NCBI GenBank assembly: GCA_003225055.1
Contig: QIAU01000158.1
Location: 1-52,545, forward strand
Length of the DNA stretch: 52,545 nucleotides
Reading direction: 5' to 3'
Source: Acidobacteriota bacterium
Lineage (GTDB): Bacteria > Acidobacteriota > Terriglobia > Terriglobales > Acidobacteriaceae
Below, in pieces: positions 1 to 8,636 of the stretch. The translations under genes and the position numbers were made by a program. Numbering within the stretch: the first letter of the stretch is position 1; each line of letters opens with the position of its first letter. A model generated the notes under the pieces. It was not told the DNA's origin. It searched no databases and was given only the letters and a program-made list of their open reading frames with translations.

Positions 1-1
1 A

Positions 2-205
2 ACCAAATTCGGTGCTCCGATCGCGATCAAGGCCATGGCCGCCAAGCTGGCCCGGCTGGTATATCTCATGCTGCGCTATGGAATGGCATACGTGGACCAA
101 GGAGTCGAGTTCTACGACGCCCAACAGCGCAAGCTACAGGTTAAGTCTCTGAAGCGGAAAGCTGCCCAGTTGGGATTCCAAATCATCGAAGTTCCGGGGG
201 CTTAA
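2..205 (+). CDS. IS110-family transposase, C-terminal fragment (cut by window start)
   Basis: The reading frame entering from the window edge gives 67 residues beginning TKFGAPIAIKAMAAKLARL and ending IIEVPGA before a TAA stop. The run of basic and aliphatic residues followed by YGMAYVDQG and a Lys-rich tail (LKRKAAQLGFQ) is typical of the last part of IS110/IS116/IS902-type transposases, just after the Tnp_20 domain. The catalytic DEDD part would lie upstream of the window, so activity cannot be judged. IS110 elements usually lack long terminal inverted repeats, and none is seen after the stop. It lies about 150 bp from a tRNA-Pro gene, fitting an accessory insertion region. Confidence 0.75.
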   Translation, partial: TKFGAPIAIKAMAAKLARLVYLMLRYGMAYVDQGVEFYDAQQRKLQVKSLKRKAAQLGFQIIEVPGA

Positions 206-349
206 ATTCCGTGAGTTTCTGGAGGAGAATCTTGCGGTGACGAATGGTTTTAAGGGCGCGACCCCCTGGTCTCGATCCAGGGGCTCAAATGGGAGCCCTC
301 TTTGGGTGCCCCAACAGGAAGCAGGGGATTGCAAGCCCTTGAAAAGAAA
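206..349. other. Gap with a tRNA-like hairpin
   Basis: No gene is seen. Around 259-282 the sequence resembles the T-arm/anticodon-stem part of the neighbouring tRNA-Pro (shared 12-mer GACCCCCTGGTC) and folds as CCCTGG/CCAGGG. It may be a further, very short tRNA-derived fragment; similarity is too limited to be sure. Confidence 0.3.
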
Positions 350-426
<77 letters not shown>

Positions 427-499
427 ACTTGTGAAGTCCCGTGTTGCGTTTAGCTTACGCTGCCCCACAACGCCGAATCGGTAAATTTTCCAGCGTGTC

Positions 500-540
500 C
501 CGAAACTAGGTGCTCTACCAGGCTGAGCCACCTCCCGGCT
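500..540 (-). repeat. tRNA-Pro 5'-half duplicate (copy A)
   Basis: The plus strand carries the complement of the tRNA-Pro 5' half (CTCTACCAGGCTGAGCCAC) with a few differences, and the match stops at the anticodon loop. The flank on the far side (about 541-575) also resembles the region upstream of the intact tRNA (TTTAGTTTACGCTGC versus TTTAGCTTACGCTGC), so tRNA half plus promoter region were copied together. A CGCCGAATC stretch at 471-479 precedes it and recurs before copy B. Confidence 0.75.
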
Positions 541-575
541 TCTAATAGTTCCGTGTCGGGTTTAGTTTACGCTGC

Positions 576-941
576 ACCTGCCGTTGCCGCAACCAGCCCG
601 TTTCGGGTTCATTGGGACTAAGGTGCAATGTTTCTGCCCCTTTCCCTCCTCAAAAACTGCGTGTCCAAAGTGGAATGAAGAATGTGCAAACCGCGCATTG
701 CGGGCCACGTCATTGCGGGCTGTTCCAATAAGACTTCGCCATGATCTCGTCGCTCCCGCACCTCATCGGCTGGATGATCAGCGACAAGTTCACAGTCGTG
801 CACTTCGCCCGGCTCTGCACATGTAGCTTCCCCAGGGGTCTGGTGCGGCGGTCTACGGAGACATCAAGCCATTTTGGCCTCACTTGAACAGAGCGCTGCC
901 TTCGACTCATCGTTCCCTGATCAACTTTGAAACAGTCCGGC
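576..941. other. Non-coding or degraded stretch
   Basis: Only short open frames lacking ribosome-binding sites and recognisable motifs occur here on both strands. I see no RNA gene or repeat. It is probably decayed accessory DNA between the tRNA fragments and the permease remnant. Confidence 0.4.
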
Positions 942-1838
942 CTATTCGCTCCGTAGGGCATTGAGGGGATCTACGGTCGTAGCTCGGCGTACTGGAAGAT
1001 AGCCAACATTGCCACGCAAAGCACAATGGCTGAAATGCCAGCAAGAGTAGGCGGATTCGCGGGGCTCACGTTGTAAAGCAGGCCAGCCACAGTCCGCGCA
1101 AGGAACACGGTAGCTGCGAAACCTAGACCAAGTCCCATGAGAACGGTCCTAAGCGCGTCAACGAGGATCATCTGAAACACGCTTTCCCGAGTTGCTCCGA
1201 GTGCCATCCGAACTCCGATCTCCCTCGTTCGAAAGGCGACTGATTGCGTCAGCACTCCATAGATTCCCAGGGCTGTAAGCATCAATGCGAGGGGGGCAAA
1301 GGCGCTGAGCAGAATTGTGCGGAACCGCGGCTGAGACTGAAGTTCGGAAAGCCGCTCATCCATCGTCTTCATATTGGCAAGTGTCACCTCGTTGTCGAGG
1401 CCCCACAGCTTTTCCCGGAGCGGATTCATCAGAGCGTTGCGGTCGCCATTCGTCGGGACGAAGAGCGACATCGAAGCCGACGACTGTTGAGCAAACGGAC
1501 GATACACCGTTGGTTCGACTACGTAGCCCATTTCCTGGAACACCGTCGTGGTTTTCACGTTTCCAACAACGCCAACGATTGTGAGCCAGGGCTTGGGATC
1601 GTCGGGCGGCTCCGTTTTGATCTGGTGGCCGATGGAGTCCTGATTTGGGAAGTACTGATCTGCCAAGGCCTGATTAATGATCGCTACCGGTTCCGTATTT
1701 CCCCGATCGCGTGTGTCGAATTCCCTCCCGCGCAGAAGCGGAATTTCCATTACTTGCCGGAAATTCTGGTCTACCGTTTTGCTGGCTACGTTGTGCGCAG
1801 CGCTCTCGCGAGAGAATGTTTTGCCCTCGATGGCCAAG
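942..1838 (-). pseudogene. ADOP/MacB-like ABC permease, C-terminal part, frameshifted
   Basis: The minus-strand frame (971-1837) encodes the periplasmic MacB_PCD-like end (VMEIPLLRGREF, VAIINQALADQYF, IVGVVGNVK) and the final FtsX-like domain (TALGIYGVL, RTREIGVRMALGATR, VFLARTVAGLLYNVSP). Near 1000 the frame slips. In the alternate frame the family's usual end follows (YLPVRRATTVDPLNALRSE) with a stop at 942-944. The N-terminal half is missing, and the middle of a similar gene lies immediately upstream on the opposite strand (1839-2110). ADOP permeases are abundant in Acidobacteriota and have roles in export or unknown substrates. With the truncation and frameshift this copy is not expected to work. 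Confidence 0.85.
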
Positions 1839-2110
1839 GCGTTGCTACCTGTGGGAGAAAAGCTCGAGGCGAACGGTGCTTATTGTCGGTGAGGTCGGCC
1901 TATCCGTCATCCTGTCGGCTGGCGCGGGACTGCTCGTTCAAAGTCTCGCCCGGCTTGCGGCAACGCCGCTCGGCTTTCGCACCGATCATCTGCTTACCGC
2001 GTCAGTTCACTTGCCGAACAAAAGATACAGCAGTTCCGACGAGAAGGTTCAATTCTTCCATCGCCTTGCGGAACAGATCGATTCCATATCTGGTGTACGA
2101 GGCGTATCGC
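1839..2110 (+). pseudogene. ADOP/MacB-like permease, middle fragment (inverted)
   Basis: The plus strand reads RRTVLIVGEVGLSVILSAG, then AGLLVQSLARL, GFRTDHLLTASVHLPNKRY and EQIDSISGVRGVSLG. This is the transmembrane and early periplasmic segment that normally lies just before the part encoded at 942-1838 on the other strand. Inverting this block would put it in the correct order and orientation with that fragment, although about 20 residues would still be missing and the frame would differ. Its ends coincide with a 7-bp inverted repeat, GGCCAAG (1832-1838) and CTTGGCC (2110-2116). Confidence 0.75.
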
Positions 2111-2116
2111 TTGGCC

Positions 2117-2700
2117 GTTTGGGAAGTCCGGCAGGACATGGACGCGGGAGAGGATTTGGCGCGCCCGATGATACTGCCGCTGCAGGTCGTTTTGGGTGAC
2201 AGCGACGTACACCATGGTCATACGAATATCGTGATGCCCGAGTAATTCTTTGAGAACGGGAAGGCTAATCCCGGCGCGGAGCATTTCCGTGGCAAAAAGT
2301 GTGACGACGAAGCTGATGTGGGCGAAGGCAGCGGAGCAGGCAGTGCGCTGGGCTGCCTGGGCGAGCGCTTTCGACAATCGCGGATAAGAACCCTGGCGAC
2401 CATCCGGCTCCCGGAGCAGCCAGTCGCAGGAGTTGGGCGGCGGGGCGAGTGGCGCAGTCCCCCGTAACAGCAAAATGCGAGCGACGATCTGGCGGATGTG
2501 TTCATCGGCGGGCACCCAGCGTTCGCTGTGGAGTTTGCCCAAGGGGACATGCACCGCCCACTGGTCGTTGTGCTCGGGGTGGGGACTCAGATGACGGAGG
2601 CAATCGGTGCGCAAGCGAGACACTCGCCGATGCGCATTCCGGTAGCGCGGAGCAACCGCAGGGCATTGCAGTGCAAGTTGCAGGCTTCCAATGCTGCGGG
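2117..2700 (-). pseudogene. Tyrosine recombinase/integrase remnant
   Basis: Minus-strand frames contain LRTDCLRHLSP, HVPLGKLHSERWVP, LSKALAQAAQRT, FATEMLRAGIS, LKELLGHHDIRMTMVYV and DLQRQYHRARQ. These are hallmarks of phage-integrase-type tyrosine recombinases, including the LGH box and the terminal Tyr. The pieces are in different frames. The catalytic HxLRHTFAT box is split by indels (one frame reads HQLRRHTF, another FATEML), and the N-terminal SAM-like domain is not recognisable. It is therefore inactive. It may be what remains of the recombinase that moved this island. Confidence 0.8.
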
Positions 2701-2839
2701 AGATTTCTTCGCAAGCACGCTCTATTTGAATTGATGAGAGAGACCAGGCAACTTCGCCATCAGCAGCGGCTGACTCGATCATATCTTCAGTCCGCCAGTG
2801 GGCGGCGAGGCAGGAAGATGATTTGACCGTACTCGTTTG

Positions 2840-3012
2840 AGACTACGTCCTTCGATATATTCGAGCACCTCTCTGCCGGATGAATCTATTCCAAGCGGCT
2901 TGGGCTGCCAGATCGAATCCTTCAGCCCGGAGTCCTTTGAGTAGTTGCTGCACGGAAGGAGTCCACTGCCCTGCGGGACGGCGCACTGTATTGCCAATAC
3001 GAATAAGCTTTC
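2840..3012 (-). pseudogene. Aminoglycoside phosphotransferase (APH)-like fragment
   Basis: One minus-strand frame reads IGNTVRRPAGQWTPSVQQLL then KGLRAEGFDLA. After a one-base slip the next frame gives PLGIDSSGREVLEYIEGRS. Together these match the N-lobe of APH-family phosphotransferases (VRRPAGPWTPxVHxLLxHL, then GID..GREVLxxI.G). The kinase catalytic loop (HxDxxxxN) and C-lobe are absent. It is a short relic and no function is expected. Confidence 0.65.
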
Positions 3013-3731
3013 GATCTTGCAGGGCTGCGTCTGAGATTCTTGAACCCTTTTCCCTCGCCTAGCTAGCTCCCTACGCATGATCGGCTCAATTCGCAACCCA
3101 GCACTCGAGAGGGCTACGCCGAATGGTGTCTTTCCATCTGCCGTGCCACCAGTACTCAGCAACGCGAGCCGATGCTTGCTCCCAATCGACCGGGGGGCTT
3201 TTGTGCTGCATGGGGGAAAATCCAAAATCGCGTCCTCGACCACGATACGGCCACCATGTTCGCGGAAATACCGCAAACCAGCTTCGCATTCCATTCTCAT
3301 CGAGACCTCATCGCACTTTTCATTCTCGGCGAATGTCGCCGCTCTGCGCTGGAGATAATTATCACGGCCTTTCTGCCACTTGAAGTGATACACAGGCAAA
3401 GGCGGCATTGCTCCCGGCCCAGTTCGGAGCCCAGGTGCCCAATGGTTCCCTGAGCCCAATTGAACGGTTGAGCGTGCAACCATTACTTTACGTGGATCGC
3501 CCCCGAGTACTCAGTGTGTAAAAAACCGTCCAGCGGGAAAGTTCTGTCAAGGCCAAAACGTAGCTTCCCAATCCGATAGAATTCAGGTTCTGGAGACTCT
3601 ATCAACTAGGAGACCTCTCACGGTAGATTCTCCGACTACCTCAGCTTGTTCAATAGAGACCCTTAGAGATGTGGGATAACAATGGAATTCGTCTACGTCC
3701 GCCAATGAACCCCTCGGCATGTAGGAGACAA
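3013..3731. other. Unrecognised decayed stretch upstream of the GH2 gene
   Basis: The minus strand stays open over much of 3013-3483 in more than one frame (for example EAGLRYFREHGGRIVVEDA), but I recognise no family and the frames compete. From 3484 to 3731 nothing coding is seen except the ribosome-binding site of the next gene. Confidence 0.35.
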
Positions 3732-6263
3732 ATGAACACACTTGTTCGCAGTTGGCAGGCTGTCCTACTAATTCTTTTCCTCTTTGCCTTTTCAATGATT
3801 GTTGTCGCGACCGCGGCTTCGAGCAACGTCGATTCGCGCCAACGCCGGATCAGATTCAATGACGGCTGGCTTTTTCTCAATGCTGCCGCTGATGGCGCCG
3901 AAAGACCTAATTTCGACGACTCGCAATGGCGCGAGGTACGGCTGCCTCACGACTGGGCGATTGAAGGTTCGTTCGATCCGAAGCTAAATCCACATACCGG
4001 GGCGCTTCCCATTTCGGGTACAGGCTGGTATCGGAAGACGTTCACCGTCTCGAATGACCTGAGGGGCCGTTTCTTCACCATCGAATTCGATGGCGCGATG
4101 GCGAACGCGCACGTCTGGATCAACGGCGACGAGCTCGGTGGACGTCCCTACGGATACAGCTCATTCGCCTTCGATTTGACTCCGCACCTTCGCTTCGACG
4201 GACAAAAGAACGTTCTCGCCGTCCGGCTGACGCCTGAGGACCATTCATCGCGTTGGTATCCCGGAGCGGGTATCTACCGCAATGTTTGGCTCACGATCAC
4301 CGGACCTGTGCATGTAGCGCACTGGGGCACGTACGTAACGACCTCCGATGCGGCAAACGGAAGTGCGGCCGTTACGGTGAAGACGAGCATTCAGAATGAA
4401 CTTGGAGAAGCTGCCAGCATAAAACTTCAGACCTCGATTTTGGATGCGAGTGGACGCCGAGTCGCTCTGACCGAGACCCCGGGTTCTGTTGCCCCCGCCA
4501 ACTCGAACACCCTCCATACGACTCTGGCGATCGCCAAGCCGCAGAGGTGGGGCGTTGGCCACCCTTATCTTTACACGCTGGTAAGCGAAGTGATCGGCCA
4601 AGACGGGGTCCTGGATCGATATCTGACTCCATTCGGCGTTCGCGCAATCAAATTCGACAAAGAAAAAGGCTTCCTGCTGAACGGAAGAGCGATGAAGCTG
4701 CACGGCGTGTGCCTTCACCACGACCTCGGCACACTTGGGGCCGCCGTCGACCGGCGTGCCACAGAGCGACAGCTCCAGATCATGAAGGCTGCAGGCGTGA
4801 ATGCTGTGCGGACTAGTCACAACCCGCCGTCGCCTGAGCTCCTGGAGTACGCCGACCGGCTGGGCCTTGTCGTCATGGATGAGGCATTTGATATGTGGCG
4901 CATTCCCAAAGTTCCGAACGGGTACAGCAAGTACTACGACGAATGGTCGGAACGTGACCTTCGCGACATGGTGCGACGCGATCGTAATCACCCCAGCATC
5001 ATCATGTGGAGCATCGGCAACGAAATTCCCGAACAGGCACAAGCGGATGGTTGGAAGGAAGCTCGCCGGTTGACGGCCCTTTTTCACGAGGAAGATCCAA
5101 CACGGCCCACGACTTCTGCGTTCAATCAGTGGCAGGATGCGATTCGCAACAAGCTCACCGACGAGGTCGATCTTCCCGGGTTTAACTACCAGCCAATGCA
5201 CTACGGCGAGATCATGAAGGAACATCCGAACTGGATCATTTTCGGATCGGAAACAGCATCATGCGTCAGCTCGCGCGGCACGTATCATCTTCCGCTGGAG
5301 AAGTATCAGAAGCATCCTTCACACGAGATCAGCAGCTACGACATCATCGCGCCGCATTGGGCCTATTGCCCCGATGTGGAATTCACCTACCAGGACATGT
5401 ATCCCAATGTGCTCGGTGAGTTCGTCTGGACTGGCTTTGATTACATCGGCGAGCCCACACCGTACTTTGACCGGGGCGCCACGGAAGCAGACTGGCCGGC
5501 GCGCAGTTCCTATTTTGGGATGGTCGATCTTGCCGGATTCCCCAAAGACCGCTACTACTTATATCAAAGCGTCTGGTCGACAAAGCCGATGGCGCACCTC
5601 CTGCCGCATTGGAATTGGGAAGGACGCGAGGGCCAGAACATTCCTGTAATGGTGTACACGAACCAGGATGAAGTCGAGCTATTTCTAAACGGGAAGCCGC
5701 TAGGCCGCAAGAAGCGCTTCTCCGATCCGATAGAGATTCCTGTCGGGCAGAACGTGAGCCCTGACGGCAAGTTCGAGACCAAATATCGCCTAATGTGGCA
5801 GGTAGCATTCCAACCAGGCACCCTCAAAGCAATCGCTTACCATAATGGGAAACAGTCCGTTGTTGATGAGGTGAAAACCGCCGGCGCTCCGGCAAAGATC
5901 AAGCTGATTCCAGACCGTAACGTGATCCAGGCCGATGGGGACGATCTATCGTTTGTCACCGTGCGCATTGAGGACACGGATGGAAACCTTTGCCCATTAG
6001 CCAGCAACCTGGTGCATTTCGATGTCACCGGCCCCGGCGCCATCGCAGGAGTGGATAACGGCAATGCCGCCACGACCGAGCCGTTCCACGCGGATCATCG
6101 TCAGGCATTCAACGGACTGGCGCTGTTGCTTGTTCGTTCGCGCTCCAGGCAGCCAGGGCAGATTCACGTTGTGGCCAGCTCCGAAAATCTGATTGAGGGA
6201 AAAGCAGAGATCACGACCCAACTGGCTGCTAAGAGTAAAGGACCGCAGAACCACCTGCCGTAG
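3732..6263 (+). CDS. Secreted glycoside hydrolase family 2 (beta-galactosidase-like)
   Basis: The 843-residue protein would hydrolyse beta-linked sugars from oligosaccharides or polysaccharides in the periplasm or outside the cell. Start ATG 3732 is chosen because AGGAG (3723-3727) lies four bases upstream and the product opens with a signal-type hydrophobic segment (VLLILFLFAFSMIVVATAA). Upstream ATGs at 3669 and 3705 lack such a site. The domains follow GH2 order: sugar-binding jelly roll (LPHDWAIEG, GWYRKTF, WYPGAGIYRNVWL), Ig-like domain, then TIM barrel. The acid/base is Glu431 in MWSIGNEIPE and the likely nucleophile is Glu507 in IIFGSETAS. A C-terminal Ig-like or DUF4982-type region follows (VPVMVYTNQDEVELFLNGKP-like). 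Substrate could be a galactoside, glucuronide or mannoside. It is intact, unlike most of its neighbours. Confidence 0.9.
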   Translation: MNTLVRSWQAVLLILFLFAFSMIVVATAASSNVDSRQRRIRFNDGWLFLNAAADGAERPNFDDSQWREVRLPHDWAIEGSFDPKLNPHTGALPISGTGWYRKTFTVSNDLRGRFFTIEFDGAMANAHVWINGDELGGRPYGYSSFAFDLTPHLRFDGQKNVLAVRLTPEDHSSRWYPGAGIYRNVWLTITGPVHVAHWGTYVTTSDAANGSAAVTVKTSIQNELGEAASIKLQTSILDASGRRVALTETPGSVAPANSNTLHTTLAIAKPQRWGVGHPYLYTLVSEVIGQDGVLDRYLTPFGVRAIKFDKEKGFLLNGRAMKLHGVCLHHDLGTLGAAVDRRATERQLQIMKAAGVNAVRTSHNPPSPELLEYADRLGLVVMDEAFDMWRIPKVPNGYSKYYDEWSERDLRDMVRRDRNHPSIIMWSIGNEIPEQAQADGWKEARRLTALFHEEDPTRPTTSAFNQWQDAIRNKLTDEVDLPGFNYQPMHYGEIMKEHPNWIIFGSETASCVSSRGTYHLPLEKYQKHPSHEISSYDIIAPHWAYCPDVEFTYQDMYPNVLGEFVWTGFDYIGEPTPYFDRGATEADWPARSSYFGMVDLAGFPKDRYYLYQSVWSTKPMAHLLPHWNWEGREGQNIPVMVYTNQDEVELFLNGKPLGRKKRFSDPIEIPVGQNVSPDGKFETKYRLMWQVAFQPGTLKAIAYHNGKQSVVDEVKTAGAPAKIKLIPDRNVIQADGDDLSFVTVRIEDTDGNLCPLASNLVHFDVTGPGAIAGVDNGNAATTEPFHADHRQAFNGLALLLVRSRSRQPGQIHVVASSENLIEGKAEITTQLAAKSKGPQNHLP

Positions 6264-6329
6264 CGGTTGGCCGGTGCTGCTATCGGGGTGCACGGATTCG
6301 GCGTGACCGGATTCTCTCGACACCGCCCA

Positions 6330-6650
6330 AAGCGTGGAGGCAAGTTAGCAGGGGTCGACTTGGCATCTTCGTATGCTTTATCGCCTACGGCGCGCGAGCT
6401 GGCCGTCAACCTCGGCCCGAGTCTGCCGCCCAAGCTGCACACAGTCCCAACCGCGTGGCGACAGACGGACCCGCTTTGCACGCTTGTCTTTTGCGGACGT
6501 CGCTTGCACAACTCCAAGACGAATCAACTCCGCAATCATCTTTGACGCTGCCTGTTGCGTGACGTTCACACGTTTTGCCACTTCCGTGAGGGCCGGGCCT
6601 CGCGATGGGGTCCGGCTACTCGATCCTGCCGGCACCCCTCGTGCCCGCAG
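6330..6650 (-). pseudogene. MarR-family regulator remnant
   Basis: The 85-codon frame (6378-6635) holds a winged-helix core: ALTEVAKRVNVTQQAASKMI (recognition helix region), ELIRLGVV, and the wing DKRAKRVRLSPRGWD. The N-terminal dimerisation helices are missing from this frame, although a second frame just upstream gives ILIEATLRGW. The C-terminal helix appears only in another frame (ARAVGDKAYEDA). At least two frameshifts are needed to rebuild a normal MarR protein, so it is probably non-functional. It lies downstream of the membrane protein gene on the same strand. Confidence 0.7.
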
Positions 6651-6770
6651 TAGAACGCCAGCCTCGCAGAGTCGCCTCGATGAGAATCATTTCCGAAGTA
6701 GCACACGGTCAAATTTGTCAGAGTTGTTAACGCTTGGGCGCGACACACTTGCTCAGCAACGAGCGTCTTG

Positions 6771-7691
6771 TTACAAGCACGCCCTGCTTATCTGGCCGTC
6801 TGTCCCTTTGTTAAGCTTCACCCTCGGCACCAGTCCCAGGGGTTCTCCCAAGAATGCGTAGGCGACGGACAGTGGCGCAATCGCGAGGACCGGACGCACA
6901 TATCGCAGAGCGCCAGCCCACTTGTGCGTGTCGGCCCAAAAACCGAAAGCACCCATCAGGACTCCTACGAGGAGCGCACCCCACTCGCTACCCGCACCGA
7001 ACGGTGCCGCACCACGCCGCCCCTCGTCTGACTTACGCGGCACGAGCACGGGGAGCAAGAAACGCATCGGAGCGAAGACCACCAGCGCCCCAAGCACAAC
7101 AGTGAGGATGTGGACTGTTGTCGAGCTGTTGTCGCTTGGCCACTCCGGACAAAACACGAGGAGCAGTATGGCGAGTGCAGGCGCCAATGCCGCCAGCTTC
7201 CAACGCGTGGGGCCGACCCGCGGCAGAGTTCGTTGCGCGGTGAGGGTCAGCAACTGCCCGGCAAACGCAACGGCTGCGAAAATCCCGAGCCATGTGAGCA
7301 ATTTATTGTGCGACCTAGCACTGATCCACATCAATGGATGCCTTGCCAAAGCGACGGAATCCGCCACGAGCGTGATGAGGACGGCGAGAACAACTGCTTG
7401 GTGCGACCTGATTACGTGAAGACGTTGCGCTGCGGAGGCGAGACCTTTCCGGTACGGGCGAAACACTCGCACCATGGAGATCAGCGGGACCAAAATTACG
7501 ATGGTGAACGCGAACACCCCCACCGCGTCGCACGGATCCTGCTGCAAAGGAGTCATCCTGTGGCGGGCTAAGTTGTGCTTGGCGAATACGAGCACGGCGG
7601 CAAGTCCGAACACGACGACAGCATCGCGTTTGAACCGTATTGGCATCAGGAATCCTATTCGCGATAAATCCGGAAGTATAATGCTCCTCAC
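6771..7691 (-). CDS. Integral membrane protein of unknown function
   Basis: This 306-residue protein has about eight predicted hydrophobic helices, for example AVVVFGLAAVLVFA, AFTIVILVPLISMV, AVVLAVLITLVADSVAL, IFAAVAFAGQLLTL, LAALAPALAILLLVF and ILTVVLGALVVFAPM. They are separated by short basic loops, as expected for an inner-membrane protein. I recognise no catalytic motif or family. The first codon is GTG (7689-7691); an ATG 15 codons later (7644-7646, MPIRFKRD) with AGGA upstream is an equally good start. It diverges from the secreted-protein remnant at 7697. The frame is intact, unlike its neighbours. Confidence 0.7.
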   Translation of the reverse strand: MRSIILPDLSRIGFLMPIRFKRDAVVVFGLAAVLVFAKHNLARHRMTPLQQDPCDAVGVFAFTIVILVPLISMVRVFRPYRKGLASAAQRLHVIRSHQAVVLAVLITLVADSVALARHPLMWISARSHNKLLTWLGIFAAVAFAGQLLTLTAQRTLPRVGPTRWKLAALAPALAILLLVFCPEWPSDNSSTTVHILTVVLGALVVFAPMRFLLPVLVPRKSDEGRRGAAPFGAGSEWGALLVGVLMGAFGFWADTHKWAGALRYVRPVLAIAPLSVAYAFLGEPLGLVPRVKLNKGTDGQISRACL

Positions 7692-7696
7692 GCCGT

Positions 7697-8211
7697 ATGA
7701 AGCATCTCCTCACCTTGGCCTTACTTGTAGCAAGTCTTTTTGCGTACTCTCAGACAATAAATCAAGCAGATGGCGAGATTGGCGGGAACGTCATGTTCAG
7801 AGTGGAAACCCGGTACCCGGCGCCACTGTTTACGTAGTACTGCAGGGCATCTCGTTGGATGGGATGACGCGGCGCATACCAGCTCTATTCGCGAAAAGAT
7901 GCCGATGGCTATCCTGACTGTTCGGACAGCTTTTATGCACAGTCGGGCTGGGAGTTTCCTAACTTAAGGCAGATCTCACGGAAGATTATCCTTCAGCAAC
8001 AATCACAGTTACGATGGGCGAAAAAGCTGTAGTGCTGGTAGGGCGAGCTGTCGATGCTAGAACGCGGGCTCCGGTAAAAGCGAAGCTAGTCTTCTGGGAC
8101 GAAGATGGAAACGATCATTCCGTATTCGTTGAATGGCAGGGATTTTGTTCGCGTATAATTTTTTCTCGTGTTTCACATGTACGTGAGGGGACGATCAATC
8201 TCTGGAATTGA
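7697..8211 (+). pseudogene. Secreted carboxypeptidase-regulatory-like domain protein, shredded
   Basis: ATG 7697 opens a clear signal peptide (MKHLLTLALLVASLFAYSQ) followed by INQADGEIGGNV. The expected continuation occurs in a second frame (QSGNPVPGATVYVVLQGIS), then a third (KDADGYPDCSDSFYAQSGW), and after a further shift SATITVTMGEKAVVLVGRAV then DARTRAPVKAKLVFWDEDG. Read together these form a signal peptide plus two beta-sandwich carboxypeptidase-regulatory-like repeats, common in Acidobacteriota secreted proteins. At least three frameshifts make it a pseudogene. Confidence 0.75.
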
Positions 8212-8433
8212 GCGCCCTTTGGTGCGAAACTGCGCCCAATCAAACACCAAATAGAGCGGGAGTCTACATCTGATGGATGGCGAGTGTGAAACTTCGTTTT
8301 GCGGCTGCACTCGAATGCATGGACGCACCCGCGGACTCAGACTGTTTGGGCCTAAATTTTGGGACTAACCAGAGTGGGTTTTGACGTGGATTTTTAGGTT
8401 AAGCGACGCCGAATCAGTGAGTTTCCACCGTGT
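8212..8433. other. Non-coding stretch before tRNA-Pro copy B
   Basis: I see no gene. From 8404 the sequence becomes similar to 468-500 (shared CGCCGAATC at 8407-8415 and 471-479, then a TTTCCA/CGTGTC region), so the repeat around the tRNA copy extends beyond the tRNA part itself. Confidence 0.4.
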
Positions 8434-8474
8434 CGCGAACCAGGTGCTCTACCAGGCTGAGCCACTCCCTGACG
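8434..8474 (-). repeat. tRNA-Pro 5'-half duplicate (copy B)
   Basis: The sequence from CGAACCAGGTGCTC to CTGAGCCACTCCC is a 34-base exact match to the intact tRNA-Pro gene between its anticodon loop and acceptor stem. The 3' half of the tRNA is missing. It lies 8 kb from the intact tRNA and has the same break point as copy A. This is what is expected of an attachment-site half left by an element that recombined at the tRNA anticodon loop. Confidence 0.8.
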
Positions 8475-8636
8475 GTGAAAAGACAGCGCACCTTGCCACT
8501 CTGCAGCAACCAGGCGCACAAAGGGACTATAGCATCGTGCCGCCAAGCTCCTTGCCGTAATGCGAGGTCTGCCATCGTCGCAATTCGACAGCTTCGCTGT
8601 TTCCGATAGAATGATCTTCTTTCCCTTTCCGTCACC

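Noticed and set aside
1244-2245. 333-codon plus-strand open frame
   Set aside because: It runs opposite the permease remnant, has no ribosome-binding site and no protein-like motifs; the minus strand explains most of it.
3669-3731. Earlier ATG starts for the GH2 gene
   Set aside because: They lack a Shine-Dalgarno and would place 21 or 9 polar residues before the signal peptide; ATG 3732 has AGGAG at four bases.
4245-5225. 326-codon minus-strand frame
   Set aside because: It is the antisense shadow of the GH2 catalytic domain, whose motifs and catalytic residues are all on the plus strand.
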